Assembly (NCBI RefSeq): GCF_018129385.1
Contig: NZ_JAFCLN010000015.1
Location: forward strand, 62,001 to 126,000
Length of the DNA: 64,000 nucleotides
Reading direction: 5' to 3'
From: Bradyrhizobium lablabi
GTDB taxonomy: Bacteria > Pseudomonadota > Alphaproteobacteria > Rhizobiales > Xanthobacteraceae
The position numbers and the translations under genes were made by a program. The notes beneath the pieces were generated by a model. That model was not told where the DNA came from and did no database searches. It was given only the letters and a program-made list of their open reading frames with translations. Each line of letters begins with the position of its first letter. The stretch's first letter is position 1. Shown here one piece after another: positions 1 to 7,812 of this stretch.

Positions 1-1882
1 TGTAGGCCACGCCCGCATTGGCGAGGCTGGAGTTGCCGTCGAGCACGGAAATGCCGGCGATGGTCATGATCTGGTCGACGCCCGCCTGCTTGCTGGCGAT
101 CTCCTGGACCTGGTCCAGCACCGTCTGCGTCCGCCCGAGCGCGGCGCCGTCGGGCAGTTGCACCGCCGCCAGCAGGTAGCCCTGGTCCTCGATCGGGATG
201 AAACCGGTCGGGACGCGCGAGATGCCATAGCCGCCGGCGCCAATCAGGATGAGAGCGAGGACGACCGAGATATTGGCGTGCGCGACCATAAAGCCGATCA
301 GTCGGGCATAGCCGCGCTCTATCCGGTCATAGACGGCGTTGAAACCGCGATAGAACCAGTTGCGCTGCTCGGGCGGCACCGGCCGGCGCAGCCACAGCGC
401 GCATTGCGTCGGCTTCAGTGTCGCGGCGTTGATGGCCGACAATAGCGCGGTGGCCGCGATCACCAGCGCGAACTGCGCATACATCCGTCCGGTGAGACCC
501 GGCAGGAAGGCCGCCGGCAGGAACACCGAGATCAGTACCAGCGTGATGCCGATGATCGGCCCGAACAATGCATCCATCGCCTTGATCGCGGCGTCGTGGC
601 CGTTCATGCCCTGCTCGATGTTGTGAGCAGCGCCCTCCACCACGACGATGGCATCGTCGACCACGATGCCGATGGCGAGCACAATGGCAAAGAGAGTCGA
701 GAGGTTGACGGTAAAGCCGAGCGCGGCCATCGCGGCGAACGCGCCGATGATGGTCACCGGCACGGTCGTGGCCGGCACCAGCATGGCGCGCCAGTCCTGG
801 AGGAACACCAGGATCACGACCAGCACGAGCAGGCCGGCCTCGAACAGGGTCTTGTAGACCTCATTGATCGACTCGTTGACGAACTTGGTGGTGTCGAACG
901 GCGTCTCGTATATGATGTCCTGCGGAAACGCCTTTGCCAGCTCCGCCATCTTCTTCTCGACGGCCTTCTCGACCTCGAGCGCATTGGCGCCCGGCGACTG
1001 GAACACGCCGATGCCGGCGGCCGGCTTCCTGTTGAGCGAGAATAGCTGGCTGTAGGTCTGCGCGCCGAGCTCGACCCAGCCGACGTCGCGCACGCGAACG
1101 ACCTCGCCACTGCTGCCGGTCTTGACGATGATGTCCTCGAACTGTGTCTTGTCTTCAAGCCGGCCGGCGATGTTGAGCGTGTACTGAAAGGCCTGCTCCG
1201 CCGGTACGGGCGGCGCGCCGACCTGACCGGCGGTCACCTGCTGGTTCTGCTGCTGAATCGCCTGAATGACATCCTGCGGCATCAGCGAGCGCGCCTGTAG
1301 CTTGTTCGGGTCGAGCCAGACCCGCATCGAGTATTGTCCGGCGCCGAACACCGTGACGTTGCCGACACCGGGCAGGCGGGACAGCTCGTCGCGCAGATTG
1401 ATCGTGGCGTAGTTGGACAGGAACAGGCTGTCGTAGGTGGCGTTCGGCGAAGTGAGCGTCACGAACAGCAGGATCGACGTCGACTTCTTCTGCACCGTGA
1501 CACCCTGGCTCTGCACCGAGCTCGGCAACTGCGAAAGCGCCGCCGAGACGCGGTTCTGTACCAGAACCTGCGCGAAGTTGAGGTCGGTGCCGATCTTGAA
1601 GGTGACCGTCAGGGTGTAGGTGCCGTCGGAGGCGCTGTAGGACTGCATGTAGAGCATGTCCTCGACGCCGTTGACCTGCTGCTCGATCGGCAATGCCACC
1701 GTATCGATCACGGTTTTGGCGCTGGCGCCGGGATAGCGGGTGGTGACCTGCACGGTCGGCGGCACCACGTCGGGATATTGCGCGACCGCGAGGCTATACA
1801 GCGACACGCCGCCGATCAGGATCATCAGCATGGCGATGACGTTGGAAAGAACCGGCCGCTCGATGAAGAATTTGGAGATCAT
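1..1882 (-). CDS. RND multidrug efflux transporter, inner-membrane subunit (HAE1 family), C-terminus cut by window edge
   Basis: About 627 N-terminal residues of a protein that is normally about 1050. It starts with MISKFFIERPVLSNVIAML, the usual amphipathic start plus TM1 of AcrB/MexB-type pumps. The proton-relay pair in TM4 is present at D409-D410 (context VVDDAIVVVEG), close to AcrB D407/D408. The sequence continues through TM5-TM6 (FGPIIGITLVLISVFLPAAF) and the linker into the second half, where the window ends. These pumps form trimers and export drugs or solvents using the proton gradient. The start codon lies 9 nt after the stop of the adaptor gene, so the two form an operon. The substrate cannot be read from sequence, and an outer-membrane channel is not in view. 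Confidence 0.95.
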   Translation of the reverse strand, partial: MISKFFIERPVLSNVIAMLMILIGGVSLYSLAVAQYPDVVPPTVQVTTRYPGASAKTVIDTVALPIEQQVNGVEDMLYMQSYSASDGTYTLTVTFKIGTDLNFAQVLVQNRVSAALSQLPSSVQSQGVTVQKKSTSILLFVTLTSPNATYDSLFLSNYATINLRDELSRLPGVGNVTVFGAGQYSMRVWLDPNKLQARSLMPQDVIQAIQQQNQQVTAGQVGAPPVPAEQAFQYTLNIAGRLEDKTQFEDIIVKTGSSGEVVRVRDVGWVELGAQTYSQLFSLNRKPAAGIGVFQSPGANALEVEKAVEKKMAELAKAFPQDIIYETPFDTTKFVNESINEVYKTLFEAGLLVLVVILVFLQDWRAMLVPATTVPVTIIGAFAAMAALGFTVNLSTLFAIVLAIGIVVDDAIVVVEGAAHNIEQGMNGHDAAIKAMDALFGPIIGITLVLISVFLPAAFLPGLTGRMYAQFALVIAATALLSAINAATLKPTQCALWLRRPVPPEQRNWFYRGFNAVYDRIERGYARLIGFMVAHANISVVLALILIGAGGYGISRVPTGFIPIEDQGYLLAAVQLPDGAALGRTQTVLDQVQEIASKQAGVDQIMTIAGISVLDGNSSLANAGVAY

Positions 1883-1891
1883 GGCCGTCTC

Positions 1892-3091
1892 CTATTTCGC
1901 CGCAGTGTCGGACTCGATCTTCTTCGTTTGCGGATCGACCTTCTGGCCGGGGATCGCGCGCAGCAATCCACCCACGACCACCTTGTCGTCCGGCTTGAGT
2001 CCCGTTTCGATGACGCGCAGCCCGCCCTCGAGCTGCCCGGTCGTCACCTTGCGCTGCTCGACCACGTTTTCGCCGTTGACGACCAGCAAGTAGCGCCCGG
2101 CCTGGTCGGCGCCGAGCGCCACGTCAGGCACCAGCAACGCGTTTTCTTCTTGCTGGAACGGGACCCGGACGCGCACAAAGAAGCCCGGCAGCAGCACACG
2201 ATCCGGATTGTCCAGAATGCCGCGAACCGAGATCGTGCCGGTGGACTGGTTGAGGGTCGGCGAAACGTAGTCGAGATGGCCCTTGTGGGGAAATCCTGTG
2301 TCGGTCTGAAGCGCAACCTCGATCGGCAATTGTCGCAGTTGGTCCACGGTCATGCCGCGTCGCCGGGCCTCCTCCCGCACGCGCAGAACGTCCCGCTCGT
2401 TGACATTGAAGTTTACCCAGATCGGGTTGAGCGCCACGATGCTGGCGAGCTGCGTCGGCGAGGAAACGCCGACAAGTTCGCCGACCGAAACGAGGTGCGC
2501 GGTGACGACGCCATCGAACGGCGCAGAAACGGTGGTATAGCCGTAATTGACTTTCGCGATCTGGGTGTTGGCCTGCGCCTGCTGTAGGTTGGCCTGCGCA
2601 TTGTCGCGGTTGGCGGTCGAGGTATCGAGCGTTGCCTGGGAAACCGCCTGGCGCTGCACGAGGTCCACTTGCCGCTTATAGTCGGCTTCTGCCTGCTTCA
2701 GCGAAGCCTGCGCGCCCGCTTCCGCGGCCTGCGCCTGTTCTAGCTTGAGCCTGTAGGTCTCCGGCTCGATCGTGAAAAGTGTCTGGCCTTGCTTGACGCC
2801 GGTACCGTCCTGGTAGTCGATCGATTGCAGAAAGCCCTGCACGCGCGCGACCAGATCGACCGATTTTACCGCCGCGGTATTGCCGGTGGCATCGATGAAG
2901 CGCGTAACATTCCTTTGAACGGGTGCGGCGACGTCCACCTTGGGCGGCGGAGGCGGTACATACGTATTTTGCTCGCAGGCGGATAATCCGATGCCCGCCG
3001 ACGCGACCGCCACGATACGCAACAGCGCGCTGGTTCGCAGGCGCAAAAAGCTGTTCATATTCAAAGATGCAGGCGTACGCGCATGCTTCAT
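1892..3091 (-). CDS. RND efflux periplasmic adaptor (membrane fusion protein), lipoprotein
   Basis: 399 residues with a lipoprotein signal: a hydrophobic stretch ending in LSAC, lipidated Cys at residue 39 of this start. A second ATG at 3058 (MNSFLRLR) would give a more usual 28-residue signal and may be the true start; neither start has a strong ribosome site. After the signal come a Pro-rich linker (VPPPPPKVD), the first half of the lipoyl domain (QSIDYQDGTGVKQGQTLF), an Ala/Gln-rich alpha-hairpin (about residues 115-185), the second lipoyl half (VSAPFDGVVTAHLVSVG) and beta-barrel domains. This is the AcrA/MexA layout. It is first in the operon with the RND pump and links pump to outer-membrane channel. 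Confidence 0.93.
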   Translation of the reverse strand: MKHARTPASLNMNSFLRLRTSALLRIVAVASAGIGLSACEQNTYVPPPPPKVDVAAPVQRNVTRFIDATGNTAAVKSVDLVARVQGFLQSIDYQDGTGVKQGQTLFTIEPETYRLKLEQAQAAEAGAQASLKQAEADYKRQVDLVQRQAVSQATLDTSTANRDNAQANLQQAQANTQIAKVNYGYTTVSAPFDGVVTAHLVSVGELVGVSSPTQLASIVALNPIWVNFNVNERDVLRVREEARRRGMTVDQLRQLPIEVALQTDTGFPHKGHLDYVSPTLNQSTGTISVRGILDNPDRVLLPGFFVRVRVPFQQEENALLVPDVALGADQAGRYLLVVNGENVVEQRKVTTGQLEGGLRVIETGLKPDDKVVVGGLLRAIPGQKVDPQTKKIESDTAAK

Positions 3092-3123
3092 TTCAGGGCC
3101 CCAATTACTTTTGTTCTAGTCAA

Positions 3124-3143
3124 GGCTTCTTCATCAGGAAGCC
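3124..3143. repeat. Small inverted repeat upstream of the efflux operon
   Basis: GGCTTC and GAAGCC separated by 8 nt, in the 208-nt gap between the efflux adaptor and the Cys-rich protein, which are transcribed divergently. It could be an operator or a weak hairpin; nothing links it to a specific regulator. I see no regulator gene next to this pump. Confidence 0.35.
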
Positions 3144-3299
3144 GTCGTCCGCCATCCCATAAAAATAGCAACAATCCGCTTGCAGTGGAACCTGAAACCG
3201 AAAATGATGCCGCCGTTCAGGTTGCTCAGACAAAAATCTTTCAAAATTCACTTCGGTTGAAGCGGCGGCTCAAACGAATAGCGACAAGGGATTTATTCA

Positions 3300-4142
3300 A
3301 TGTTCAGTGCGTTGACGCGTGATGCGGCGTTTTGTGCGTTGGCGGGCGCAGCCCTGCTTTTAGCTGCGACGCCGGCGCTCTCGCAAGGGCCGAGCGAAGC
3401 ACAGCGCGAAGCCGTCAAGTCGCAGTGCCGCTCCGATTATATGGCGCATTGCTCCAGCATTCCGCCGGGCGGCGAAGCCTCGCTGCAATGCCTTGCGAAA
3501 AACATGTCGAGCCTGTCGGCCGGATGCGCCGGCGCGGTGCGCGCGGTGCAAGCCGCTGCCGCGCCCAAGACCGAACCCGCTCCCGCCGCGGCAGCGCCGG
3601 CCAAGGAGACCGCGCCGGCTGCCGCGGCGAAGCCTGCCACGGACACCGCGGCGCCCAAGGAAGCCACCAAGGAAGCGGCCAAGCCTGCGGCAGTTCCCGC
3701 GGCGAAGCAGCCGAGCAGCGCGCAGATCAACGCGATCAAGAGCGCCTGCCGCTCCGACTATCCCAAGGTGTGTGCGGGCGTTCCGCCCGGCGGCGCACCG
3801 GCGCTGGAATGCCTGGAAAAGAACAAGGCAAGGCTCTCGGCCGGCTGCGGCAAGGCCGTCGCTGCCGCCACCGGCGGCGCAGCGCCCGCGGCAGGCGCGG
3901 CGCCGGCGGCGGCCCCCGCGGCAGGTGCAGCTCCGGCGGCAGCGCCGACCGTGATCGTGCTGCGGCCGATGCTGCCGCGCGAAGAACTGTTCGTGTTGCG
4001 CTCGGCTTGCAGCGCTGACATCCGCACCCTGTGTGCGGGCGTGGCGCCCGGCGGCGGCCGCATCATGCAGTGCATCGCCAATCGGGCTGCCGACCTTTCG
4101 CCGGCCTGCCGCGACGTGCTGGCGCCATTCGCCGCGCGATAA
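3300..4142 (+). CDS. Secreted protein with three Cys-rich (GLG1-type) repeats
   Basis: 280 residues. A cleavable signal peptide (hydrophobic core ALAGAALLLAATPALS, cut near residue 29) is followed by three copies of a unit of about 35 residues with four cysteines: C-x7-C-x4-PPGG (third copy APGG)-x6-C-x10-C. Copies begin at about residues 43, 150 and 241. This matches the cysteine rich repeat family (PF00839) first described in Golgi protein GLG1. The units are joined by long Ala/Pro/Lys linkers typical of extended periplasmic spacers. The start ATG is preceded by AAGGGA. Each unit should form two disulfides in the periplasm. No enzymatic motif is visible and the function is unknown. A single-repeat relative follows at about 4290. 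Confidence 0.85.
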   Translation: MFSALTRDAAFCALAGAALLLAATPALSQGPSEAQREAVKSQCRSDYMAHCSSIPPGGEASLQCLAKNMSSLSAGCAGAVRAVQAAAAPKTEPAPAAAAPAKETAPAAAAKPATDTAAPKEATKEAAKPAAVPAAKQPSSAQINAIKSACRSDYPKVCAGVPPGGAPALECLEKNKARLSAGCGKAVAAATGGAAPAAGAAPAAAPAAGAAPAAAPTVIVLRPMLPREELFVLRSACSADIRTLCAGVAPGGGRIMQCIANRAADLSPACRDVLAPFAAR

Positions 4143-4289
4143 TCGCGGGACCATTCGCCGCGCGGTCCCTGCATCGGGACCGCCGGCTGCTCTTATCATT
4201 GCGCTTTCTTGCAGCCCGGTCCGCGATCAAGTTGACCGGCCGTTGCCCGACCTTCGAGAAGATCAGCAGCGACGAAAGGGATGCAACTC

Positions 4290-4538
4290 ATGCTCCGTGC
4301 GATCCTGATTACGACAGCCATTCTGTGCGCCGCGCCGGCCGCGTTCGCGCAGGACCAGATCGCCGCGCGGCGCGAAGCCTGCATGAGCGATTACGAGAAG
4401 TTCTGCAACGGCGTGACGCCGGGCGGCGGACGGATCATCGCCTGCCTCAGCAAGGAAGCCGACAAGCTCACGCCGGCCTGCAAGAAGGCGATGGCCGAGG
4501 CCGAGGCGGAGAAGAAGGCCGAGGCCGAAAAGAAATAG
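4290..4538 (+). CDS. Small secreted protein with one Cys-rich repeat
   Basis: 82 residues from the ATG at 4290; an upstream in-frame ATG at 4281 would add three residues but sits too close to the GAAAGGG ribosome site. Signal peptide MLRAILITTAILCAAPAAFA is followed by one four-cysteine unit (CMSDYEKFCNGVTPGGG, then two further Cys) of the same type as the repeats in the preceding gene, then a charged Glu/Lys/Ala tail (AEAEKKAEAEKK). It is probably periplasmic. It looks like a single-unit paralogue of its neighbour, suggesting local duplication of the module. No function known to me. Confidence 0.8.
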   Translation: MLRAILITTAILCAAPAAFAQDQIAARREACMSDYEKFCNGVTPGGGRIIACLSKEADKLTPACKKAMAEAEAEKKAEAEKK

Positions 4539-4593
4539 GTTCGCATCCGCAGAACATTCGTTGTTCAACAACCACCACAGCCGGGAGAACGAC

Positions 4594-4806
4594 ATGCGCT
4601 CAATCCTGCTCGCTGCCATTGCTGCCCTCGCCTTCGCCGCAACGCTGGCCTTCGAATCCACCAGCGCCCATGCCGTGGTGTGCGCCGACGGCGTCGTTCG
4701 CGCCGCCTGCGCCGGCCCGCGCGGCGCGGTGGTGGTGCGCAAGCCGGTCGCTCGGGTTTGCCGCACGGTGGTGGTGAACGGCGTCAGGGTGCGCAAGTGC
4801 ACCTGA
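4594..4806 (+). CDS. Small secreted Cys- and Val-rich protein
   Basis: 70 residues. The start is set at the ATG at 4594 because GGGAGAAC lies just upstream and a clean signal peptide follows (MRSILLAAIAALAFAATLAF, cut near SAHA-VV). The mature part is only about 45 residues, with four Cys (VVCADG, AACAG, RVCRT, RKCT) and a basic VVVRKPVARV segment. Short proteins of this shape are common hypotheticals in Bradyrhizobium. I recognise no domain. It follows the two Cys-rich repeat genes on the same strand but does not carry their motif. Confidence 0.7.
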   Translation: MRSILLAAIAALAFAATLAFESTSAHAVVCADGVVRAACAGPRGAVVVRKPVARVCRTVVVNGVRVRKCT

Positions 4807-4831
4807 CCGGATCCGGTTCCTGAAGCAAATT

Positions 4832-4866
4832 TACCCTAGCGTCCCGCCCCGGCGGGCGCTAGGGTA
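4832..4866. terminator. Long near-perfect hairpin downstream of the small secreted gene
   Basis: TACCCTAGCG at 4832-4841 pairs with CGCTAGGGTA at 4857-4866, and the inner CCCGCC pairs with GGCGGG around a 2-nt loop, leaving a single bulged T. That gives 16 base pairs in 35 nt. No T-tract follows, so a standard intrinsic terminator is uncertain. It separates the secreted-protein genes from the aromatic operon starting at 4910. Confidence 0.55.
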
Positions 4867-4875
4867 GCCCTCAAA

Positions 4876-4893
4876 TTGTAAGTATACTGTCAA
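4876..4893. promoter_or_regulatory. Imperfect 18-bp palindrome (candidate MarR operator) before the monooxygenase-ligase operon
   Basis: TTGTAAGTATACTGTCAA. The core AGTATACT is a perfect palindrome and the right half AGTATACTGTCAATC is identical to the site at 10180-10197 in front of gentisate dioxygenase. TATACT inside it (4883-4888) can serve as a -10 box, 21 nt before the TTG start at 4910, so a bound repressor would block it. No convincing -35 box is visible. Confidence 0.7.
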
Positions 4894-4909
4894 TCTGGGA
4901 GGGAAGACC

Positions 4910-6040
4910 TTGCGCATCGCCGTGATCGGCGGAGGGCCCGGCGGGCTCTACTTCGCCTATCTCTGGAAGAAGCGTCACCCGGACGCGGAGATCGAGCTGT
5001 TCGAGCAGAACCCCGAAGGCGCGACCTGGGGATTTGGCGTGGTGTTCTCCGAACAGGCGCTGGAATTTTTGCGCGCGGACGATCCGGATACGGTCGATGC
5101 CATCGCGCCGAGGATGGAGAGCTGGAAGAACATCACGCTCAATCTGCGCGGCGAAAGCGTGGAGATCGACGGCGTCGGCTTCTCCTCGATCGGACGGCTG
5201 GAACTATTGACACTGCTACAGGCGCGCGCGCGCGGCGCCGGTGTCACACCGCGCTATGAAACGCAGATCGAAACGCTCGATGCCTTTGCGGGCTACGACC
5301 TTGTCGTTGCCGCTGACGGCTTGAACTCGCTGGTGCGCCGTACCTTCGAAAAGCAATTCGGCGCCTCGGTGTCGCACTCCTCCAACAAGTTCGCATGGTA
5401 CGGCACCACAAAACGCTTTGCGACGCTGTCGCAGACCTTTGTGAAAACCGGTCTCGGAACCTTCAACGCGCATCACTACCGCTATTCGCCCAACATGAGC
5501 ACGTTCCTTGTCGAATGCGATGCGGCGACGTGGCAGGCTTACGGCTTTGCCGGCAAGAGCATCGAGCAATCGCAGGCGATCTGCGAACAGGTTTTTGCCG
5601 ATACGCTCGACGGCCATCCGCTCATTTCCAACAAATCGGTGTGGCGCAATTTTCCCTGGATCTGGAACGAGCGCTGGTCGCACGGCAACATGGTGCTGAT
5701 CGGCGATGCCCTGCACTCGGCGCATTTTTCCATCGGCTCCGGCACGCGCCTCGCCATCGAGGATGCCATCGCGCTGACCAAGGCGCTGGAGGCGGAAGAG
5801 ACAATTCCCGCCGCGCTCGCCCGCTACGAGACCGAGCGCAAGCCGATCGTCAAGAAGCTGGTGACCGCCGCGCGCACCAGCGCCGACTGGTACGAGCATT
5901 TCCCTGAGCACATGAAACTCGGCCTGATGGATTTCGCCTACAGCTACATCACCCGCTCGGGACGGATCGACGACGCGCGGCTGCGCGTGATGTCGCCCGC
6001 CTTCATGGCGCGGTATGAGGCGAGGAGGAAATCGGCATGA
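4910..6040 (+). CDS. FAD-dependent aryl-CoA monooxygenase (salicylyl-CoA / 2-aminobenzoyl-CoA 5-hydroxylase-like)
   Basis: 376 residues from a TTG start with a strong ribosome site (GGGAGGGAAG). Class A flavoprotein monooxygenase: GGGPGG dinucleotide motif at residues 7-12, DG motif at 136-137 (AADGLNSLVRR) and GD motif at 265-266 (VLIGDALHSAHFSIGSGTR). The GDALHSAHFSIGSGT form resembles the monooxygenase half of 2-aminobenzoyl-CoA monooxygenase/reductase and the salicylyl-CoA 5-hydroxylase SdgC, enzymes that hydroxylate CoA-activated substrates. Its stop overlaps the next start (ATGA), and that next gene is an aryl-CoA ligase, which supports a CoA-thioester substrate. I infer 5-hydroxylation of an ortho-substituted benzoyl-CoA. 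The exact substrate is open. Confidence 0.8.
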   Translation: MRIAVIGGGPGGLYFAYLWKKRHPDAEIELFEQNPEGATWGFGVVFSEQALEFLRADDPDTVDAIAPRMESWKNITLNLRGESVEIDGVGFSSIGRLELLTLLQARARGAGVTPRYETQIETLDAFAGYDLVVAADGLNSLVRRTFEKQFGASVSHSSNKFAWYGTTKRFATLSQTFVKTGLGTFNAHHYRYSPNMSTFLVECDAATWQAYGFAGKSIEQSQAICEQVFADTLDGHPLISNKSVWRNFPWIWNERWSHGNMVLIGDALHSAHFSIGSGTRLAIEDAIALTKALEAEETIPAALARYETERKPIVKKLVTAARTSADWYEHFPEHMKLGLMDFAYSYITRSGRIDDARLRVMSPAFMARYEARRKSA

Positions 6041-7650
6041 CGCAGCAGATCATTGATCAGGTTCCGCAGGACAGCGCCGGCGCCCGTGAGATCGGCTTCA
6101 CCATTCCGCAAGCCTATAACGCCAGCCGCGTGCTGTTCGACAACCTCGCCCGCGGCCATGGCGAGCGCCTGGCGCTGACCGGCCCCGGCGGAACACGCAC
6201 CTACGCGCAGCTTTGCGCCGAGGCCGCGCAATGGGGTCACGGCTTCCTGTCGCTGGGCCTTGCGCGCGGCGACCGTATCCTGATGTTCCTCGATGACACC
6301 CCTGCTTATCCGGCCGCCTTCTTCGGCGCCGTGCGCGCCGGCTTCGTGCCGCTGCTGATCAACACGCTGACGCCGCCGGACCTCCTGCAATTCTATCTGT
6401 CCGATTCCGGCGCTTCGGTCGCCGTGACGGATGCGGAGTTTTCATCGCGCTTCAATGCCGAAGCCTGCAAGGACACGCCGCTGCGCACGCTGATCGTGAC
6501 CAACGGCGCGGCAGGTGAGCATGCGGTGGCCAATGCGCTGATCGCAGAGCAATGGCTGCGCGGCTTCGCAACCGAGATTGCGGAAGCCGACACCGACCGC
6601 GACGAGATGGCGTTCTGGATGTACTCTTCCGGCTCCACCGGCCGCCCCAAGGGTATCGTCCACCTCCAGCACGACATGGCCTATAGCGAGGCGGCGTTTT
6701 CGCAAAACGTGCTGAAGCTGAAACCCGACGACATCTGCTTCTCGGTGCCAAAGATCTTCTTTGCCTACGGCTTCGGCAATTCCGTCACCTTCCCCTTCTC
6801 GGTCGGCGCCACGGCGCTGCTGCTGCCCGGCCAGCCAAAGCCGGCGGCGATCTTTGACGCCATCGGCCAATACAAACCGACCGTCTTCTTCGGTCTGCCG
6901 ACGCTCTATACGACGCTGACCAAGGCCGAAGGTGCAGATCGCGCCGATTTCTCCTCGCTGCGCATGTCGCTTTCCGCTGCCGAAGTTCTGTCGGCCGACG
7001 TCTTCAACGGCTGGAAGCGCCTGACAGGGCTGGAGATCGTCGAAGGCCTCGGCTCCACCGAAGCGCTGCACATCTACCTTTCCAACCGGCCCGAGCGGAA
7101 AAAACTCGGCGCCGCCGGCCTGCGCGTGCCCGGCTACGAAATCCTGCTGCGCGACAAGGACGGCCGCGATGTCGGCGACAACGAAGAGGGCATCATGTGG
7201 GTGCGCGGCGATTCCAACACGCCGCTGTACTGGAACCGTCCCGACAAGACCGCCGAGACGATCCGCGAGGCGGGGTGGATCTACACCGGCGACCGTTTTG
7301 TGCGCGACAGCGACGGCTTCCACTTCTTCCGCGGCCGCGCCGACGATCTCGTGAAAATCTCCGGGCAGTGGGTCTACCCGCTCGAGGTCGAGCTGTGCCT
7401 CGCCGATCACCCCGACGTGCGCGAATGCGCCGTGTTTGCCGCCGAGCTGCCGGATCGCCGCATGACGCTGAAGGCGGTGGTGGTGATGAACGCGGTGGGT
7501 TTCGATGAGAGCGATACCACGAGACGGCTACAGGATTACGTCAAGGCAAAGCTGCTGCCGTACAAATATCCGCGCGAGGTGAAATTCATCGACGAGCTGC
7601 CGAAGACCGGCACGGGCAAGATCGACCGGCAGTCGTTGATGCGGATGTAG
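6037..7650 (+). CDS. Benzoate-CoA ligase family enzyme (aryl-CoA ligase)
   Basis: 537 residues, ANL superfamily. It overlaps the monooxygenase by 4 nt (ATGA), so the pair is translationally coupled. Visible motifs are the P-loop YSSGSTGRPKG (about residues 195-205), the GLGSTEALHIYLSNRP adenylate-binding region (about 335), YTGDRF (about 410) and the C-terminal PKTGTGKIDRQ holding the catalytic lysine (about 530). The length and the STEALHI motif match benzoate/2-aminobenzoate-CoA ligases rather than fatty-acyl ligases. It would form the aryl-CoA used by the upstream hydroxylase, from ATP, CoA and an aromatic acid in the cytoplasm. Salicylate or anthranilate are the best guesses from context. 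Benzoate itself cannot be excluded. Confidence 0.88.
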   Translation: MTQQIIDQVPQDSAGAREIGFTIPQAYNASRVLFDNLARGHGERLALTGPGGTRTYAQLCAEAAQWGHGFLSLGLARGDRILMFLDDTPAYPAAFFGAVRAGFVPLLINTLTPPDLLQFYLSDSGASVAVTDAEFSSRFNAEACKDTPLRTLIVTNGAAGEHAVANALIAEQWLRGFATEIAEADTDRDEMAFWMYSSGSTGRPKGIVHLQHDMAYSEAAFSQNVLKLKPDDICFSVPKIFFAYGFGNSVTFPFSVGATALLLPGQPKPAAIFDAIGQYKPTVFFGLPTLYTTLTKAEGADRADFSSLRMSLSAAEVLSADVFNGWKRLTGLEIVEGLGSTEALHIYLSNRPERKKLGAAGLRVPGYEILLRDKDGRDVGDNEEGIMWVRGDSNTPLYWNRPDKTAETIREAGWIYTGDRFVRDSDGFHFFRGRADDLVKISGQWVYPLEVELCLADHPDVRECAVFAAELPDRRMTLKAVVVMNAVGFDESDTTRRLQDYVKAKLLPYKYPREVKFIDELPKTGTGKIDRQSLMRM

Positions 7651-7675
7651 CCTTTACCGCCGCTACACACTCGAT

Positions 7676-7805
7676 GTCGTCCCGGCGAACGCCGGGACCC
7701 ATACGCCGCGGCAGTCGTGGGGCGGACAGTGTGGGTTGCCTTCTGCCCGCACGATGCATCGACTCAGATTTGTGGTTATGGGTCCCCGCATTCGCGGGGA
7801 CGACG
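7676..7805. repeat. Paired intergenic palindromic repeat (GTCGTCCCGGC...CCGGGAC type)
   Basis: A GTCGTCCCGGCG-AACGCCGGGAC hairpin at 7676-7698 and an inverted relative at 7777-7804 (GGGTCCCCGCATTCGCGGGGACGAC) flank about 80 nt of spacer, between convergent genes. The same two-armed element recurs at 11271-11388 and 54263-54393. It is REP/BIME-like, with no coding capacity. Confidence 0.85.
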
Positions 7806-7812
7806 AAAGAGC

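Noticed and set aside
1334..2587. Long plus-strand frame of 417 codons opposite the RND pump and adaptor.
   Set aside because: Its translation is His/Asp/Arg-rich without any recognisable domain and it lies antisense to two clear efflux genes.
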